A stretch of 64,000 nt of DNA. It comes from an uncultured Eudoraea sp. Its GTDB lineage: Bacteria; Bacteroidota; Bacteroidia; Flavobacteriales; Flavobacteriaceae. The translations under genes were made by a program, and so were the position numbers. Under the pieces are notes generated by a model. That model was not told the origin of the DNA. It saw only the letters and a list, made by a program, of their open reading frames with translations, and ran no database searches. The stretch is from positions 1 through 64,000 of the forward strand of contig CAMYJF010000017.1 of NCBI GenBank assembly GCA_947258555.1. Reading direction: 5' to 3'. Position 1 is the stretch's first letter; each line of letters begins with the position of its first letter. Of the stretch, positions 53,174-62,107 are shown piece by piece.

Positions 53174-53778
53174 TGCGGCTATTTTTTCAAATCCTATCGT
53201 ATCTCTTCCACCCAATATTAATTCCCGTTGCCGGTGTCATAGCTTACTTTATGATCACCCCAAAGTATAGTCCGCTTGAATTTCAAGGCGGCAATATTTT
53301 ACCCATTTTTATATTAACGGTGATCATACCCATTCTAAGTTTTTTTATCCTGAGAAATATTGGGATTGTGCACTCATTTGGATTACCCAATATAAAGGAA
53401 AGGATGCTTCCGATGTTAATCCACCTGGTTCTATTGCTAATGATCTTATATCAAGTTATTCCCAATAATTATACAGCTGAGATCTACTTCTATTTTGTGG
53501 GTCTGGTTATCGCCAACCTCAGTGCTTTTTTACTGCTACTAATGAATTATAAGATCAGCCTACATATGTTGGGGTTAGGATGTCTACTGATGTTTCTGAT
53601 CTGTTTGAGTATTCATTTTGAGATCAATATTACTATAGCTCTAAGCGGGACTGTATTGATTACCGGTTTGGTAGCCACCGCTCGTTTATACCTAAGGGCG
53701 CATTCCCGTATGGAAGTATTGATAGGGCTGTTTATCGGGACCATTTCACAGCTCCTTACTGTAACCTTCTGGTTATAG
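53173..53778 (+). CDS. Multispanning membrane protein, PAP2-like
   Basis: The 201-residue protein has six predicted membrane helices. Its last third (ISLHMLGLGC, ATARLYLRAHSRMEVLIGLF) resembles the end of PAP2-type phosphatases (SRxxxxxH region), but the KxxxxxxRP and PSGH motifs are not present. It may be a degenerate, non-catalytic relative. Its start overlaps the rpoN stop, so translation is coupled, and its end overlaps the PorT-like gene by 6 bp. Confidence 0.6.
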   Translation: MRLFFQILSYLFHPILIPVAGVIAYFMITPKYSPLEFQGGNILPIFILTVIIPILSFFILRNIGIVHSFGLPNIKERMLPMLIHLVLLLMILYQVIPNNYTAEIYFYFVGLVIANLSAFLLLLMNYKISLHMLGLGCLLMFLICLSIHFEINITIALSGTVLITGLVATARLYLRAHSRMEVLIGLFIGTISQLLTVTFWL

Positions 53779-54456
53779 AATATAAAATATGATCCCCAAT
53801 CGAAGGGGTTTCATGGTCAATGTATTCCCATCGCTTAAAGTAACATCGTCATTAAACAGGGGATTCAAGCTATAATACAGATGCAGGTTGAAGGTATTAT
53901 AGCCAAAATTGAGCATCGCGCCATATTGAAAGCTTCGAAGATCATCATTACTGAACGAAACTTTCTCGTCTTGGGTGACCAGCTTCGATCTGCCACTAAA
54001 GACATACCCTAGTTTTATTCCAGGGTAGAACCTCCAGAATTTAAATTCTGTCGGGGTGGAATTCCGCCATCTGAATTCTATCGGAAATTCAACCGTATGA
54101 GTTTCTAATTTATTACGCTTTACGCCTTCTATCTCTGCCAGTGAGTCTTCATACCTTATGCCCGTATTTTCATTTGATACCAATAGGTTGCTGTAGTAAG
54201 AATTAGTAGCATATCCAACACCCAGGCCCAACGCAAAGGTGCGGGAACTATTCAGAGGGATATCCTTAATAAAGCCTGTTTGAATACCATAGGAAAGATT
54301 CTGTTGTTTTATGGCATCTGGTTTTTCCAGAAGTGCATTGTACGTAAGCCCGAAATAAAACTGATCCTCAAGATAAGCACTATCCTCCAACGCAGGTTCC
54401 TGCCCGTAAATCAGACTGCAAAAGGTTAAACACAGTAATCCCAACCAAGGTTTCAT
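53773..54456 (-). CDS. PorT-like outer-membrane beta-barrel protein
   Basis: With the ATG at 54454-54456 the protein has 227 residues and a signal peptide (MKPWLGLLCLTFCSLIYGQ). A longer frame up to 54498 would begin inside the terminator hairpin of the exbD gene and is rejected. The rest is an eight-stranded-barrel type sequence (DQFYFGLTYNALLEK, FALGLGVGYATNSYYSNL, THTVEFPIEFRWR, FYPGIKLGYVFSGRSK, LRLGIIFYIL). It resembles the PorT family; PorT itself is a component of the type IX secretion system. Whether this is the PorT orthologue or a paralogue cannot be decided from the sequence alone. Confidence 0.75.
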   Translation of the reverse strand: MKPWLGLLCLTFCSLIYGQEPALEDSAYLEDQFYFGLTYNALLEKPDAIKQQNLSYGIQTGFIKDIPLNSSRTFALGLGVGYATNSYYSNLLVSNENTGIRYEDSLAEIEGVKRNKLETHTVEFPIEFRWRNSTPTEFKFWRFYPGIKLGYVFSGRSKLVTQDEKVSFSNDDLRSFQYGAMLNFGYNTFNLHLYYSLNPLFNDDVTLSDGNTLTMKPLRLGIIFYIL

Positions 54457-54486
54457 GATGCGTAAAGGTATAGTTAAAAGTAAATA

Positions 54487-54517
54487 AAAAAGCTTCAAAG
54501 AAATCTTTGAAGCTTTT
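54487..54517 (-). terminator. Terminator of the exb operon
   Basis: AAAAAGCTTCAAAG and CTTTGAAGCTTTT form a long stem around AAAT (54487-54500 and 54505-54517). On the minus strand a T-run follows. It lies between exbD and the PorT-like gene. Confidence 0.85.
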
Positions 54518-54541
54518 AAAATATGATTAAAAATATATTAC

Positions 54542-55024
54542 TTACTGAAGGTTTCTGAACGCATCACCCTCATAGGTAGTATAATTTATTTTTAAAGCAT
54601 TTACTTTTCGTAATTCTTGTTTAATATCAGATATCAAGCCCATATTTGCACCTTTATCAACTTTCAAAGCAGTCGTTAGTACATTTTGCAGCTCCTGAGG
54701 TTTTTTAGCACGTTCCTGTAGAATAAAAGGCCCTACTTCGCTAACACTGGCAAACTTATCATTTAGCTGTATCTTAGGCTCTGAACCAAACACTTTCTGG
54801 TATTGCGAAGTGGGTTTCCCTACATAAACATATAGTACCCGATCTTTTTTCTCCAGTTTCTTGACTTCACTTGCATTAGGCAAAGTGTTCTGAACCATTA
54901 AGGAACTATCCTTCATTGTAGTTACCGTCATAAAAAAGAACAACAGCATGAAAACAATGTCCGGTAGAGATGCTGTAGAAACAGCAGGTAAATCTCCGTC
55001 TTTCTTTTTATTAAATTTTCCCAT
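54542..55024 (-). CDS. exbD: ExbD/TolR-family protein (second copy)
   Basis: ExbD-type proteins form, with ExbB, the proton-driven motor that energises TonB or Tol. The 160-residue protein has one N-terminal membrane helix with the essential acidic residue in ASLPDIVFMLLFFFM (D22) and a periplasmic domain (KKLEKKDRVLYVYVGK). It lies 21 bp after the first exbD and ends in its own terminator. Confidence 0.92.
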   Translation of the reverse strand: MGKFNKKKDGDLPAVSTASLPDIVFMLLFFFMTVTTMKDSSLMVQNTLPNASEVKKLEKKDRVLYVYVGKPTSQYQKVFGSEPKIQLNDKFASVSEVGPFILQERAKKPQELQNVLTTALKVDKGANMGLISDIKQELRKVNALKINYTTYEGDAFRNLQ

Positions 55025-55045
55025 GTTTGTGCTTCGTTTCTTAGC

Positions 55046-55669
55046 CTAATTGGCCGTTGATGTTTGGGCTTCCGACAATTTCTGTGGAAACAATTCCTGA
55101 ACTCTTCTCACCTTGTCCTTCAGTTCATCTCGAATCCGTGAAGGTGTTTCCGGATTTAGAAATTGTCCTTCCATTTCAGTAAAATCCCTACCGTACAATC
55201 GTTGTGCTTCCCTGTTTCGAAGATCATTGTATGCACCCACTAACTCATTTTGAACGGTGATATAGGTCCCATACTTTGTTTCGCGATCATTCTTTAAGGA
55301 AATAATTGCTTTAGTTGGACTATCAGAAGAAGAAGCATCTCTCCTCCCCTTACAATAGTTGCAGTAATCAGAAGTTCCCGAAGGTGATCCTCCATTATCC
55401 AAAAATGCCATTGCTTTTGCCCGAAGATCCTTTAATTGGGTTAATTCTTCTTCGACAAGTAATTGTCCATTCTTGTTAATATTCACTGTAAAGATGTTCT
55501 TCTGCTTGATCACCACATCTGTTTCTGGTGGTTCAAGCGGAGGTAGCATCCTATCCAGTCCGGCATCCGTTTCGATTGTTGTGGTCACCAGGAAAAAGAT
55601 CAACAGGAGAAAGGCGATATCTGCCATGGATCCTGCATTCACTTCCGGTGGTCCTCCTCGTCTAGACAT
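55046..55669 (-). CDS. exbD: ExbD/TolR-family protein (first copy, with insert)
   Basis: The 207-residue protein has the N-terminal helix with D17 in NAGSMADIAFLLLIFFLVTT and a periplasmic ExbD domain. The domain carries an insert with a CxxC pair (DYCNYCKGRRDASSSD), where most ExbD proteins have a short loop; this may form a disulfide or bind a metal. It lies 11 bp after the preceding gene in the same operon. Confidence 0.92.
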   Translation of the reverse strand: MSRRGGPPEVNAGSMADIAFLLLIFFLVTTTIETDAGLDRMLPPLEPPETDVVIKQKNIFTVNINKNGQLLVEEELTQLKDLRAKAMAFLDNGGSPSGTSDYCNYCKGRRDASSSDSPTKAIISLKNDRETKYGTYITVQNELVGAYNDLRNREAQRLYGRDFTEMEGQFLNPETPSRIRDELKDKVRRVQELFPQKLSEAQTSTAN

Positions 55670-55680
55670 AATTCTTTATT

Positions 55681-56124
55681 TTACTTGTTAGTCATCTTGC
55701 GTAATCCGCCCCAGGCCATTGATCCAATTGCGATAACGACCAATAGGAAGAAAAGATTGAGTCCTGTGCCAATGTTTTTAATTGTGCTTTCAGTGGTGGC
55801 AACACCTCGGTTAGCCATTTCTTCAATACTTACATCAGACCCACTTGAGATAAGGTAGGATAATAAAACTACTGCAAGAAATGCGCCAATTACCAACAAG
55901 CTCTTTTTAAGGCTTTTTGGATTCGCAAAGAGGTTCTTTAATGTAAAGAACAAGCTGGCTAAAACGGCAACTGCAAGTAAAGCATACGTGAGCGTGAACA
56001 TAATGTTCATAGGCCCGCTTTGAGCAGCTTCAGCCACCGGTACATCCCTACTGGGAAGTTGATACCACATTATAGCCGCAACAACTCCAACAACCGCGAG
56101 AACGATTTTTACTATTCTGTTCAT
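55681..56124 (-). CDS. Small three-helix membrane protein of the exb operon
   Basis: The 147-residue protein has four hydrophobic stretches: IVKIVLAVVGVVAAIMWYQL, the stretch IMFTLTYALLAVAVLASLFF, SLLVIGAFLAVVLLSYLISS and LNLFFLLVVIAIGSMAWGGL. No family domain is recognised. It lies between exbB and the first exbD, with gaps of 22 and 11 bp, which suggests that it belongs to the same membrane complex. Confidence 0.7.
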   Translation of the reverse strand: MNRIVKIVLAVVGVVAAIMWYQLPSRDVPVAEAAQSGPMNIMFTLTYALLAVAVLASLFFTLKNLFANPKSLKKSLLVIGAFLAVVLLSYLISSGSDVSIEEMANRGVATTESTIKNIGTGLNLFFLLVVIAIGSMAWGGLRKMTNK

Positions 56125-56146
56125 AACTGTGGTTTAAGAGTTGAAC

Positions 56147-56920
56147 TTATTTTTTGTGGTCTACCAGCATATCTATCAAAGAGATAGAAGAATCTTCCAT
56201 ATCATTTACGATACTATCGATCTTGGCAATAATATAGTTATAGAATATTTGTAAGATAATAGCCGTGATCAAACCGAATACTGTTGTCAAAAGTGCTACC
56301 TGAATATCTCCGGCAATTAAGGAGGCACTCAAGTTACCTACAGCACTAATTTTCTGGAAGGCCTGGATCATACCAATTACCGTTCCCATGAACCCAAGCA
56401 TGGGAGCAATGGCGATAAAAAGAGAAAGCCAGGATACATTTTTTTCAAGTTGACCCATTTGAACGCCACCATATGCAACAACCGCTTTCTCAGCAGATTC
56501 TACACTTTCTCCGGCTCTATCCAAACCTTGATAATAAATAGATGCAACTGGGCCTTTAGTATTTCGACAAACTTCTTTTGCCGCTTCCACACCACCAGAG
56601 GCAAGTGCATCTTCAACTTGTTGCTTCAATTTAGACGTATTGGTGCTTGCCATATTAAGGTAAATAATTCGCTCAATGGCTACAGCTAATCCAAGGATCA
56701 AACATAATAGTACGATCCCCATGAATCCTGCACCCCCTTGAATGAATTGTTCTTTAAGTACTTGGGTAAAACCCTTACTGCTTTCTGCAGCAGCCTCATC
56801 TTGAAGCATAAGAGCAACAGTTGTGGCCATGCCAGAAGCGTTCGTCATGGCACTGGCTACACCTGTACCAAGAACAAAAATCCCAGCAGTGGCTAGGTTG
56901 GAGTTTAATTTTTTCATCAC
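56147..56920 (-). CDS. exbB: MotA/TolQ/ExbB proton channel family protein
   Basis: The 257-residue protein has an extra N-terminal hydrophobic segment with signal-like character, then the three ExbB helices. The conserved parts are FMGIVLLCLILGLAVAIERI, LFIAIAPMLGFMGTVIGMIQ and ASLIAGDIQVALLTTVFGLI. The helix 2-3 motif with GTVIGMIQAF and the Thr-rich turn are those of the channel family. It is the first gene of the exbB-orf-exbD-exbD operon. Confidence 0.93.
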   Translation of the reverse strand: MMKKLNSNLATAGIFVLGTGVASAMTNASGMATTVALMLQDEAAAESSKGFTQVLKEQFIQGGAGFMGIVLLCLILGLAVAIERIIYLNMASTNTSKLKQQVEDALASGGVEAAKEVCRNTKGPVASIYYQGLDRAGESVESAEKAVVAYGGVQMGQLEKNVSWLSLFIAIAPMLGFMGTVIGMIQAFQKISAVGNLSASLIAGDIQVALLTTVFGLITAIILQIFYNYIIAKIDSIVNDMEDSSISLIDMLVDHKK

Positions 56921-56997
56921 GTTCAGACTTTATTTTTTAGTTAGTAATAGATTCTAAAGATATAAAAAAATAGCAATTAGAAAATTTTTAATAATCG

Positions 56998-57085
56998 CAG
57001 AGAGGAAGGGATTCGAACCCTCGATACGCTTTTGGCGTATACACACTTTCCAGGCGTGCGCCTTCGACCACTCGGCCACCTCTCT
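56998..57085 (-). tRNA. tRNA-Ser (anticodon GGA)
   Basis: The minus strand folds as an 88-nt class II tRNA. The acceptor stem is AGAGAGG/CCTCTCT with discriminator G, the anticodon arm CCTGGAAAG gives anticodon GGA, a long variable arm (TATACGCC...GCGTAT) follows, and the T arm contains GGTTCGAATCC. CCA is not encoded. It lies between the exb operon and the asparaginase gene. Confidence 0.95.
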
Positions 57086-57146
57086 ATTACCGAATATCGG
57101 GCTGAGCAAGAAACAAAAAATATATGATACGATGAAATTTTATCTC

Positions 57147-58178
57147 CTAAAATAAGGCCATTTCGCCGCGAATAGGAGTTTCAAAACTCAATTTAAAATT
57201 AGACGCTTCTTCACCCTTTCCTAAGAGATACATCAATTTAGTGATCGCTGCTTCTGTAGTAATATCCTTTCCATTTATCAATGGCATCTTAAGCAAGGCA
57301 TCACTGGTCTCATATCTCCCCATTAAAACACTGCCTCCTGAGCACTGTGTTACGTTAACTATGTGAATCCCCCTGTTTATTGCTGCCTGCAAGCCCTCTA
57401 ATAACCAGGATTCCGTTGGTGCATTCCCTGCCCCGAATGTTTCTAATACAATTCCTTTTAGATCAGGCAACTCCAGGATACCTTTTACAACCGAAGGATG
57501 CATACCCGGAAAGATCTTGAGGATCGTTACTCGACTATCAAGTATCGTGTGCACTGCAAAAGGAGCTTTAGTAGCTGGTATTAAATTTTCTTCAAACACT
57601 TTTAAATGCACACCGGATTCTGCAAGAGGCGGATAATTCATTGAAGAAAATGCTTCAAAATGCTCGGCGTTAATCTTGGTTGTCCGATTTGCCCGGTACA
57701 ATTTGTATTCGAAATACAAGCCAACTTCTCGAATCACAGGTACACCTTTAGTGTGCAGGGCAGCTAGCTGGACTGAAGTGATCAGATTCTCCTTAGCATC
57801 TGTGCGCAAATCGCCAATAGGTAGTTGCGATCCGGTAAAGATGACCGGTTTACTAAGATTTTCCAGCATAAAACTAAGCGCCGAAGCCGTATAGCTCATC
57901 GTATCACTTCCGTGAAGTATTACAAATCCATCGTACTCGTCGTAGTTTTTCTCAATACTAGAGGCAATGCTCTTCCAATGTTCTGTATTCATATTGGAAG
58001 AATCTATAGGCTGTTTAAATGAAATGCTGTCAATGCTACAGCCAAGGTGGTGCAATTCAGGAATGTGCTCTACGAGCTTCTCAAAATTAAAGGTCTTTAG
58101 GGTTCCGGTACTAAAATCCTTCACCATACCAATGGTTCCCCCGGTATAGATCATCATGATCTTTCGCTGACTCTTCAT
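57147..58178 (-). CDS. ansA: Asparaginase (type I)
   Basis: The enzyme hydrolyses asparagine to aspartate and ammonia. The 343-residue protein has the first threonine motif IYTGGTIGMV near 10-19 and the second in FVILHGSDTMSYTASALSFM near 90-110. The N- and C-terminal halves match the cytoplasmic type I enzyme, and there is no signal peptide. Its start overlaps the tatD stop by 4 bp (ATGA), so the two are co-translated. Confidence 0.93.
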   Translation of the reverse strand: MKSQRKIMMIYTGGTIGMVKDFSTGTLKTFNFEKLVEHIPELHHLGCSIDSISFKQPIDSSNMNTEHWKSIASSIEKNYDEYDGFVILHGSDTMSYTASALSFMLENLSKPVIFTGSQLPIGDLRTDAKENLITSVQLAALHTKGVPVIREVGLYFEYKLYRANRTTKINAEHFEAFSSMNYPPLAESGVHLKVFEENLIPATKAPFAVHTILDSRVTILKIFPGMHPSVVKGILELPDLKGIVLETFGAGNAPTESWLLEGLQAAINRGIHIVNVTQCSGGSVLMGRYETSDALLKMPLINGKDITTEAAITKLMYLLGKGEEASNFKLSFETPIRGEMALF

Positions 58179-58942
58179 ATCCCAAATATACGTTTAGAAT
58201 TTTCTGTTGTCCGTGCCGCGATCTCTTCTTCAGGAATGTTGTAGATCTCACTCATTTTCTGCAATATATTAGCTAAATAAGCCGGTTCATTTCGCTTTCC
58301 TCTATAGGGTGTTGGAGCCAGATAGGGCGCATCTGTTTCAAGAACAATATGTTTGAGATCTATCCGACCAAGAAATTTATCCAATCCCCCATTTTTGAAA
58401 GTAACAACTCCTCCAATACCTAGCATCATATTGAGTCCGATTGCCGTTTGGGCCTGCTCATAGCTGCCGGTAAAACAGTGAAATATACCTCTCAATTTTT
58501 CATCTTCTTCTTCCTGTAATATTGGAATGATCTCGTCAAAAGAATCCCTGGAATGTATGACGATCGGCAGTTCGTATTCCTTAGCCATTTGGATCTGTCT
58601 TTTAAAAGCCAAACGTTGCTTTTTAATAAAGGTATCGTCCCAATATAAATCGATCCCTATTTCGCCAATAGCATAATACTTATATCGTTTTAGATTTTGA
58701 GCAACATGGGCTAATTCCTCTTCCATATTCTCTTTGACATGTGTAGGATGTAGTCCGGCCATGAGGTAAATATGATCGGGATATTCCCTTTGTAGTGACA
58801 ACATAGAATCTGTGTAAGTAGAATCAATGGCAGGTAGAAAAAATCGATCAACACCTTTGTCAATTGCCCTTTGGACGACTTCGGATCGGTCATCATCAAA
58901 GGCTTCTACGTATAAGTGGTTGTGCGTATCCGTGATCTGCAT
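58175..58942 (-). CDS. TatD-family metal-dependent hydrolase
   Basis: The 255-residue protein is a TatD-type amidohydrolase-fold nuclease. The metal and active-site motifs appear in order: DTHNHLYVEAFDDDR at 5-19, AGLHPTHVK, AIGEIGIDLYW, VIHSRDSFDE, GIFHCFTGSYEQA and LETDAPYLAP. It overlaps the asparaginase gene. TatD proteins act as 3'-5' exonucleases or deacylases; the specific substrate is open. Confidence 0.93.
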   Translation of the reverse strand: MQITDTHNHLYVEAFDDDRSEVVQRAIDKGVDRFFLPAIDSTYTDSMLSLQREYPDHIYLMAGLHPTHVKENMEEELAHVAQNLKRYKYYAIGEIGIDLYWDDTFIKKQRLAFKRQIQMAKEYELPIVIHSRDSFDEIIPILQEEEDEKLRGIFHCFTGSYEQAQTAIGLNMMLGIGGVVTFKNGGLDKFLGRIDLKHIVLETDAPYLAPTPYRGKRNEPAYLANILQKMSEIYNIPEEEIAARTTENSKRIFGI

Positions 58943-58981
58943 GCAGCAAAAATAGGACTATCTTCGCCAAAATCATTAGTA

Positions 58982-59428
58982 ATGGTCAAGCTTAAAAAAC
59001 TATTAAAGAAAAAATCATATACAGCTACCAAGCTAACATTGACCAAAACTAATCACCTTGAGATCGAGGCTGAACTTAATGGGGTAAAAGGAATATTTAT
59101 ACTAGACACAGGAGCTTCTAATACCTGTGTCGGGGTTGACAAAGGAGATAAGTTTCATCTGGAGTTTACTGAGTCGGATGTAAAAGCCGCCGGCGCAGGT
59201 GCTACTGAAATGGACACATTCGTGTCAAGTAAAAATTCATTGACCATTAGTGCCTGGAAGACTAAAAAGCAGCAGATCGTTCTCTTTGATCTATCCCATG
59301 TAAATACTGCCCTTGAATTACATGATGCCAGTCCTGTTGACGGTATCATTGGTGCAGATGTGCTCAAAAAAGCAAAGGGGGTGATCGATTACAATACAAC
59401 TACCCTGTACGTGCGTAAAAAAAGGTAG
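58982..59428 (+). CDS. Retropepsin-like aspartic protease
   Basis: The 148-residue protein (ATG at 58982) has a retropepsin-like fold with the active-site aspartate in IFILDTGASNTCVG near 42-55 and a flap-like stretch near VKAAGAGATEMDT. Retroviral-type enzymes act as dimers of such units. A longer frame from 58916 overlaps the tatD start and is not used; TATCTTCG at 58959-58966 is a near match to the -7 box, 15 bp before the chosen ATG. Substrate unknown. No signal peptide is obvious. Confidence 0.75.
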   Translation: MVKLKKLLKKKSYTATKLTLTKTNHLEIEAELNGVKGIFILDTGASNTCVGVDKGDKFHLEFTESDVKAAGAGATEMDTFVSSKNSLTISAWKTKKQQIVLFDLSHVNTALELHDASPVDGIIGADVLKKAKGVIDYNTTTLYVRKKR

Positions 59429-59508
59429 TTCACCGTAGATTTCGGCCAAACACATATTTTTTTTAGAAGTAAATTCAAGGTATTGTAATTTCAATGGTCA
59501 TTAAATGA

Positions 59509-60867
59509 ATGAATGGCCAACCGATGAGAATACTACTTAACAGGGGATTTGTTGTTCTGACTTACCTGATTTTGATAGGCTGTGTTGACGATGAACTCAT
59601 TTTCCACCCCATAGCTGATCAGGAACAATTATTTAAAGAACGGATTACTGATCTTTTTGGTAATACAGAGTCGCTGGTCTTACCAGGAGAGCAGGAATTA
59701 TCCAAGATCCCCGCAGATTTCAGGAACGAATTATCTTCTGATAAAATTATCTTAGGCCAGCTTCTCTTTCACGAGACGGGTCTGGCCTTAAATCCAAAAA
59801 ACGAGATCGGCAGGGGAACCTATTCTTGTTCAAGTTGTCATATAGCGGCATCCGGCTTTCAAAGTGGAATGCAGCAAGGCATGGCTGAAGGGGGACTGGG
59901 CTTTGGATTTAGAGGAGAAAATCGGATCATGAATCCGGAATATCATCCTGATTCTGTTGATGTTCAGCCTATTAGAGTTCCAACGATCCTAAATGCAGCT
60001 TTCCAGCAAGTTGTTCTGTGGAATGGTCAGTTTGGAGCAAATGGTTTAAATACAGGTACGGAGGCTCATTGGACAGAAGGTACTCCAAAAGCCACCAATC
60101 ATTTAGGATTTGATGGTTTGGAAACCCAGGCGATCGCCGGACTCGGAGTTCACAGGATGGTCATTGATACGGCAATGATCACAAATGGACCATATAAGCA
60201 CCTATTTGACCGAGCTTTTCCAGATGCGCCAGAAAGTGATCGCTATTCCCTTTTGAATGCAGGACTTAGTATAGCCGCTTTCGTACGAACTGTTTTGGCC
60301 ACAGAAGCCCCGTTCCAAAAAATGCTTCGAGGTGAATCGCATACAATGACCGAAGAAGAATTTAAAGGCGCATTTCTTTTTTACGGGAAAGCACAGTGTT
60401 ACCAATGTCATTCCGGTCCGGGAATGAATGGAATGGATTTCCATGCCCTTGGAATGAATGACCTAAGTGGTACCCGGGTAATCGGCCAGGCAGATGAGGC
60501 TACTAAAAAAGGGAGAGGTGGTTTCACCAATAATGCCGCTGATGATTTTAAGTTCAAAACACCCCCTTTATATAATTTAAGGGATGTATCATTTTTCGGG
60601 CATGGCAGTAGTTTTACTTCCGTAAGGGAGGTGATAGAATATAAGAATTCGGGAACAGCACAAAATACTGAAGTGCCATCCGATCAACTGTCATCCTTAT
60701 TTACGCCCTTGAATTTAAGCGATGAAGAAATTGATCAGTTAACATTGTTCATAGAAAATGCCCTTCATGATCCGGATTTAAATAGGTATGTGCCGGAAGC
60801 TACACCAATGGGGAATTGTTTTCCCAATGCCGATGCACAGTCGAAAATAGATCTGGGTTGCGAATAA
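59509..60867 (+). CDS. Di-heme cytochrome c peroxidase family lipoprotein
   Basis: The 452-residue protein belongs to the CcpA/MauG group. The first heme site is CSSCH in GTYSCSSCHIAASGFQSGMQ near 103-122, and the second is CYQCH in GKAQCYQCHSGPGMNGMDFH near 293-312. A lipoprotein signal ends at LIGC (cysteine near 25), so the protein is probably anchored in the periplasm. An in-frame ATG at 59524 gives a slightly shorter signal (MRILLNRG) and is equally possible. The enzyme would reduce hydrogen peroxide or oxidise a partner. Confidence 0.9.
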   Translation: MNGQPMRILLNRGFVVLTYLILIGCVDDELIFHPIADQEQLFKERITDLFGNTESLVLPGEQELSKIPADFRNELSSDKIILGQLLFHETGLALNPKNEIGRGTYSCSSCHIAASGFQSGMQQGMAEGGLGFGFRGENRIMNPEYHPDSVDVQPIRVPTILNAAFQQVVLWNGQFGANGLNTGTEAHWTEGTPKATNHLGFDGLETQAIAGLGVHRMVIDTAMITNGPYKHLFDRAFPDAPESDRYSLLNAGLSIAAFVRTVLATEAPFQKMLRGESHTMTEEEFKGAFLFYGKAQCYQCHSGPGMNGMDFHALGMNDLSGTRVIGQADEATKKGRGGFTNNAADDFKFKTPPLYNLRDVSFFGHGSSFTSVREVIEYKNSGTAQNTEVPSDQLSSLFTPLNLSDEEIDQLTLFIENALHDPDLNRYVPEATPMGNCFPNADAQSKIDLGCE

Positions 60868-60880
60868 AGCAATGAGAATA

Positions 60881-62104
60881 TTACATTTCCAGTGCTTTCT
60901 TCATATTATTATCCATAAGGTGCTCCACAGGATCTTCCAGAGCCTCCTTTACGGCTACCAGGAATCCTACTGATTCTTTCCCGTCAATGATCCTGTGATC
61001 ATAAGAGAGTGCCACAAACATAATTGGGGCGATTACAACTTTCCCGTCTATTGCTATAGGTCTTTCCACGATATTGTGCATCCCCAAAATAGCACTTTGA
61101 GGCGGGTTAATGATAGGCGTAGATAACATGGATCCAAATACGCCTCCATTAGTAATTGTAAAGGTACCCCCAGTCATTTCATCTACAGTGATCTGACCAT
61201 CGCGAGCGCGAATTGCCAATCGTTTCACTTCCTCTTCGATCCCTTTGAAACTGAGTTCTTCTGCATTGCGGATCACAGGAACCATTAAACCCTTAGGCCC
61301 CGATACGGCAATGCTAATATCACAAAAGTCAAAAGTGATCATTTCCTTTCCGTCTATCATAGAATTCACAGACGGGTACATTTTCAAGGCACGAGTGACT
61401 GCTTTTGTGAAAAATGACATGAATCCGAGACTTACTCCATGCTTTTCCTTGAACTTCTCCTTGTATTGTTTACGGATATCAAAAATAGGCGTCATATCCA
61501 CTTCGTTAAAAGTAGTAAGCATGGCCGTTTCATTCTTAACGGAAACGAGTCGCTCCGCAACCTTTCTTCTCAACATGGAAAGTTTCGTCCGGGTTTCTCC
61601 TCCACGATTGCTTCCTATAGCACTTCCCATGGATGGCACTGCTTTAACGGCATCCTCCTTGGTGATCCTGCCATCTCTTCCTGTACCAGTGACGGCCTCT
61701 GGTGCGATCCCTTTTTCGTCCATGATCTTTCTGGCAGCCGGCGATGCTGATCCTGTGGCATATGTAGTCCCATTTGAAGAAGCAGCTTGTTGTGTTTCCT
61801 GTGGTGCAGCTACACTTTCAACTATTTTTGACTCTTCTTTTGCAGCTGAACTCCCTTCGGGCTTTGGGGCACTGGTATCGATCAGACATACAACTTCACC
61901 TACAGCCACAGCATCGCCTTCTTCGGCCTTTAAGGTAATGGTGCCGCTATCCTCTGCTGGTAATTCGAGGGTAGCTTTATCCGAATCTACCTCAGCAATA
62001 GCCTGGTCTTTTTCTACATAATCCCCATCTTTTACGAGCCATTCAGCGATCTCCACTTCAGTGATCGACTCCCCGGGTGAAGGAACTTTCATTTCTAAAA
62101 TCAT
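60881..62104 (-). CDS. sucB: 2-oxoglutarate dehydrogenase E2 (dihydrolipoyl succinyltransferase)
   Basis: E2 transfers the succinyl group to CoA in the 2-oxoglutarate dehydrogenase complex. The 407-residue protein has one lipoyl domain with the modified lysine at K43 in [10 protein letters not shown], a peripheral subunit binding domain ([20 protein letters not shown], about 120-155), and the catalytic domain with [13 protein letters not shown] near the C-terminus (His and Asp of the active site). It lies 3 bp after sucA. Confidence 0.96.
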   Translation of the reverse strand: MILEMKVPSPGESITEVEIAEWLVKDGDYVEKDQAIAEVDSDKATLELPAEDSGTITLKAEEGDAVAVGEVVCLIDTSAPKPEGSSAAKEESKIVESVAAPQETQQAASSNGTTYATGSASPAARKIMDEKGIAPEAVTGTGRDGRITKEDAVKAVPSMGSAIGSNRGGETRTKLSMLRRKVAERLVSVKNETAMLTTFNEVDMTPIFDIRKQYKEKFKEKHGVSLGFMSFFTKAVTRALKMYPSVNSMIDGKEMITFDFCDISIAVSGPKGLMVPVIRNAEELSFKGIEEEVKRLAIRARDGQITVDEMTGGTFTITNGGVFGSMLSTPIINPPQSAILGMHNIVERPIAIDGKVVIAPIMFVALSYDHRIIDGKESVGFLVAVKEALEDPVEHLMDNNMKKALEM

Positions 62105-62107
62105 GTT

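Noticed and set aside
53173-53778. PAP2 phosphatase call for the membrane protein after rpoN
   Set aside because: Only the last third is reminiscent of PAP2. The catalytic KxxxxxxRP and PSGH motifs are missing, so no enzyme is claimed.
61245-62021. 258-codon plus-strand frame opposite sucB
   Set aside because: It mirrors the low-complexity Ala/Glu/Ser codons of sucB. The minus-strand protein has all E2 domains.
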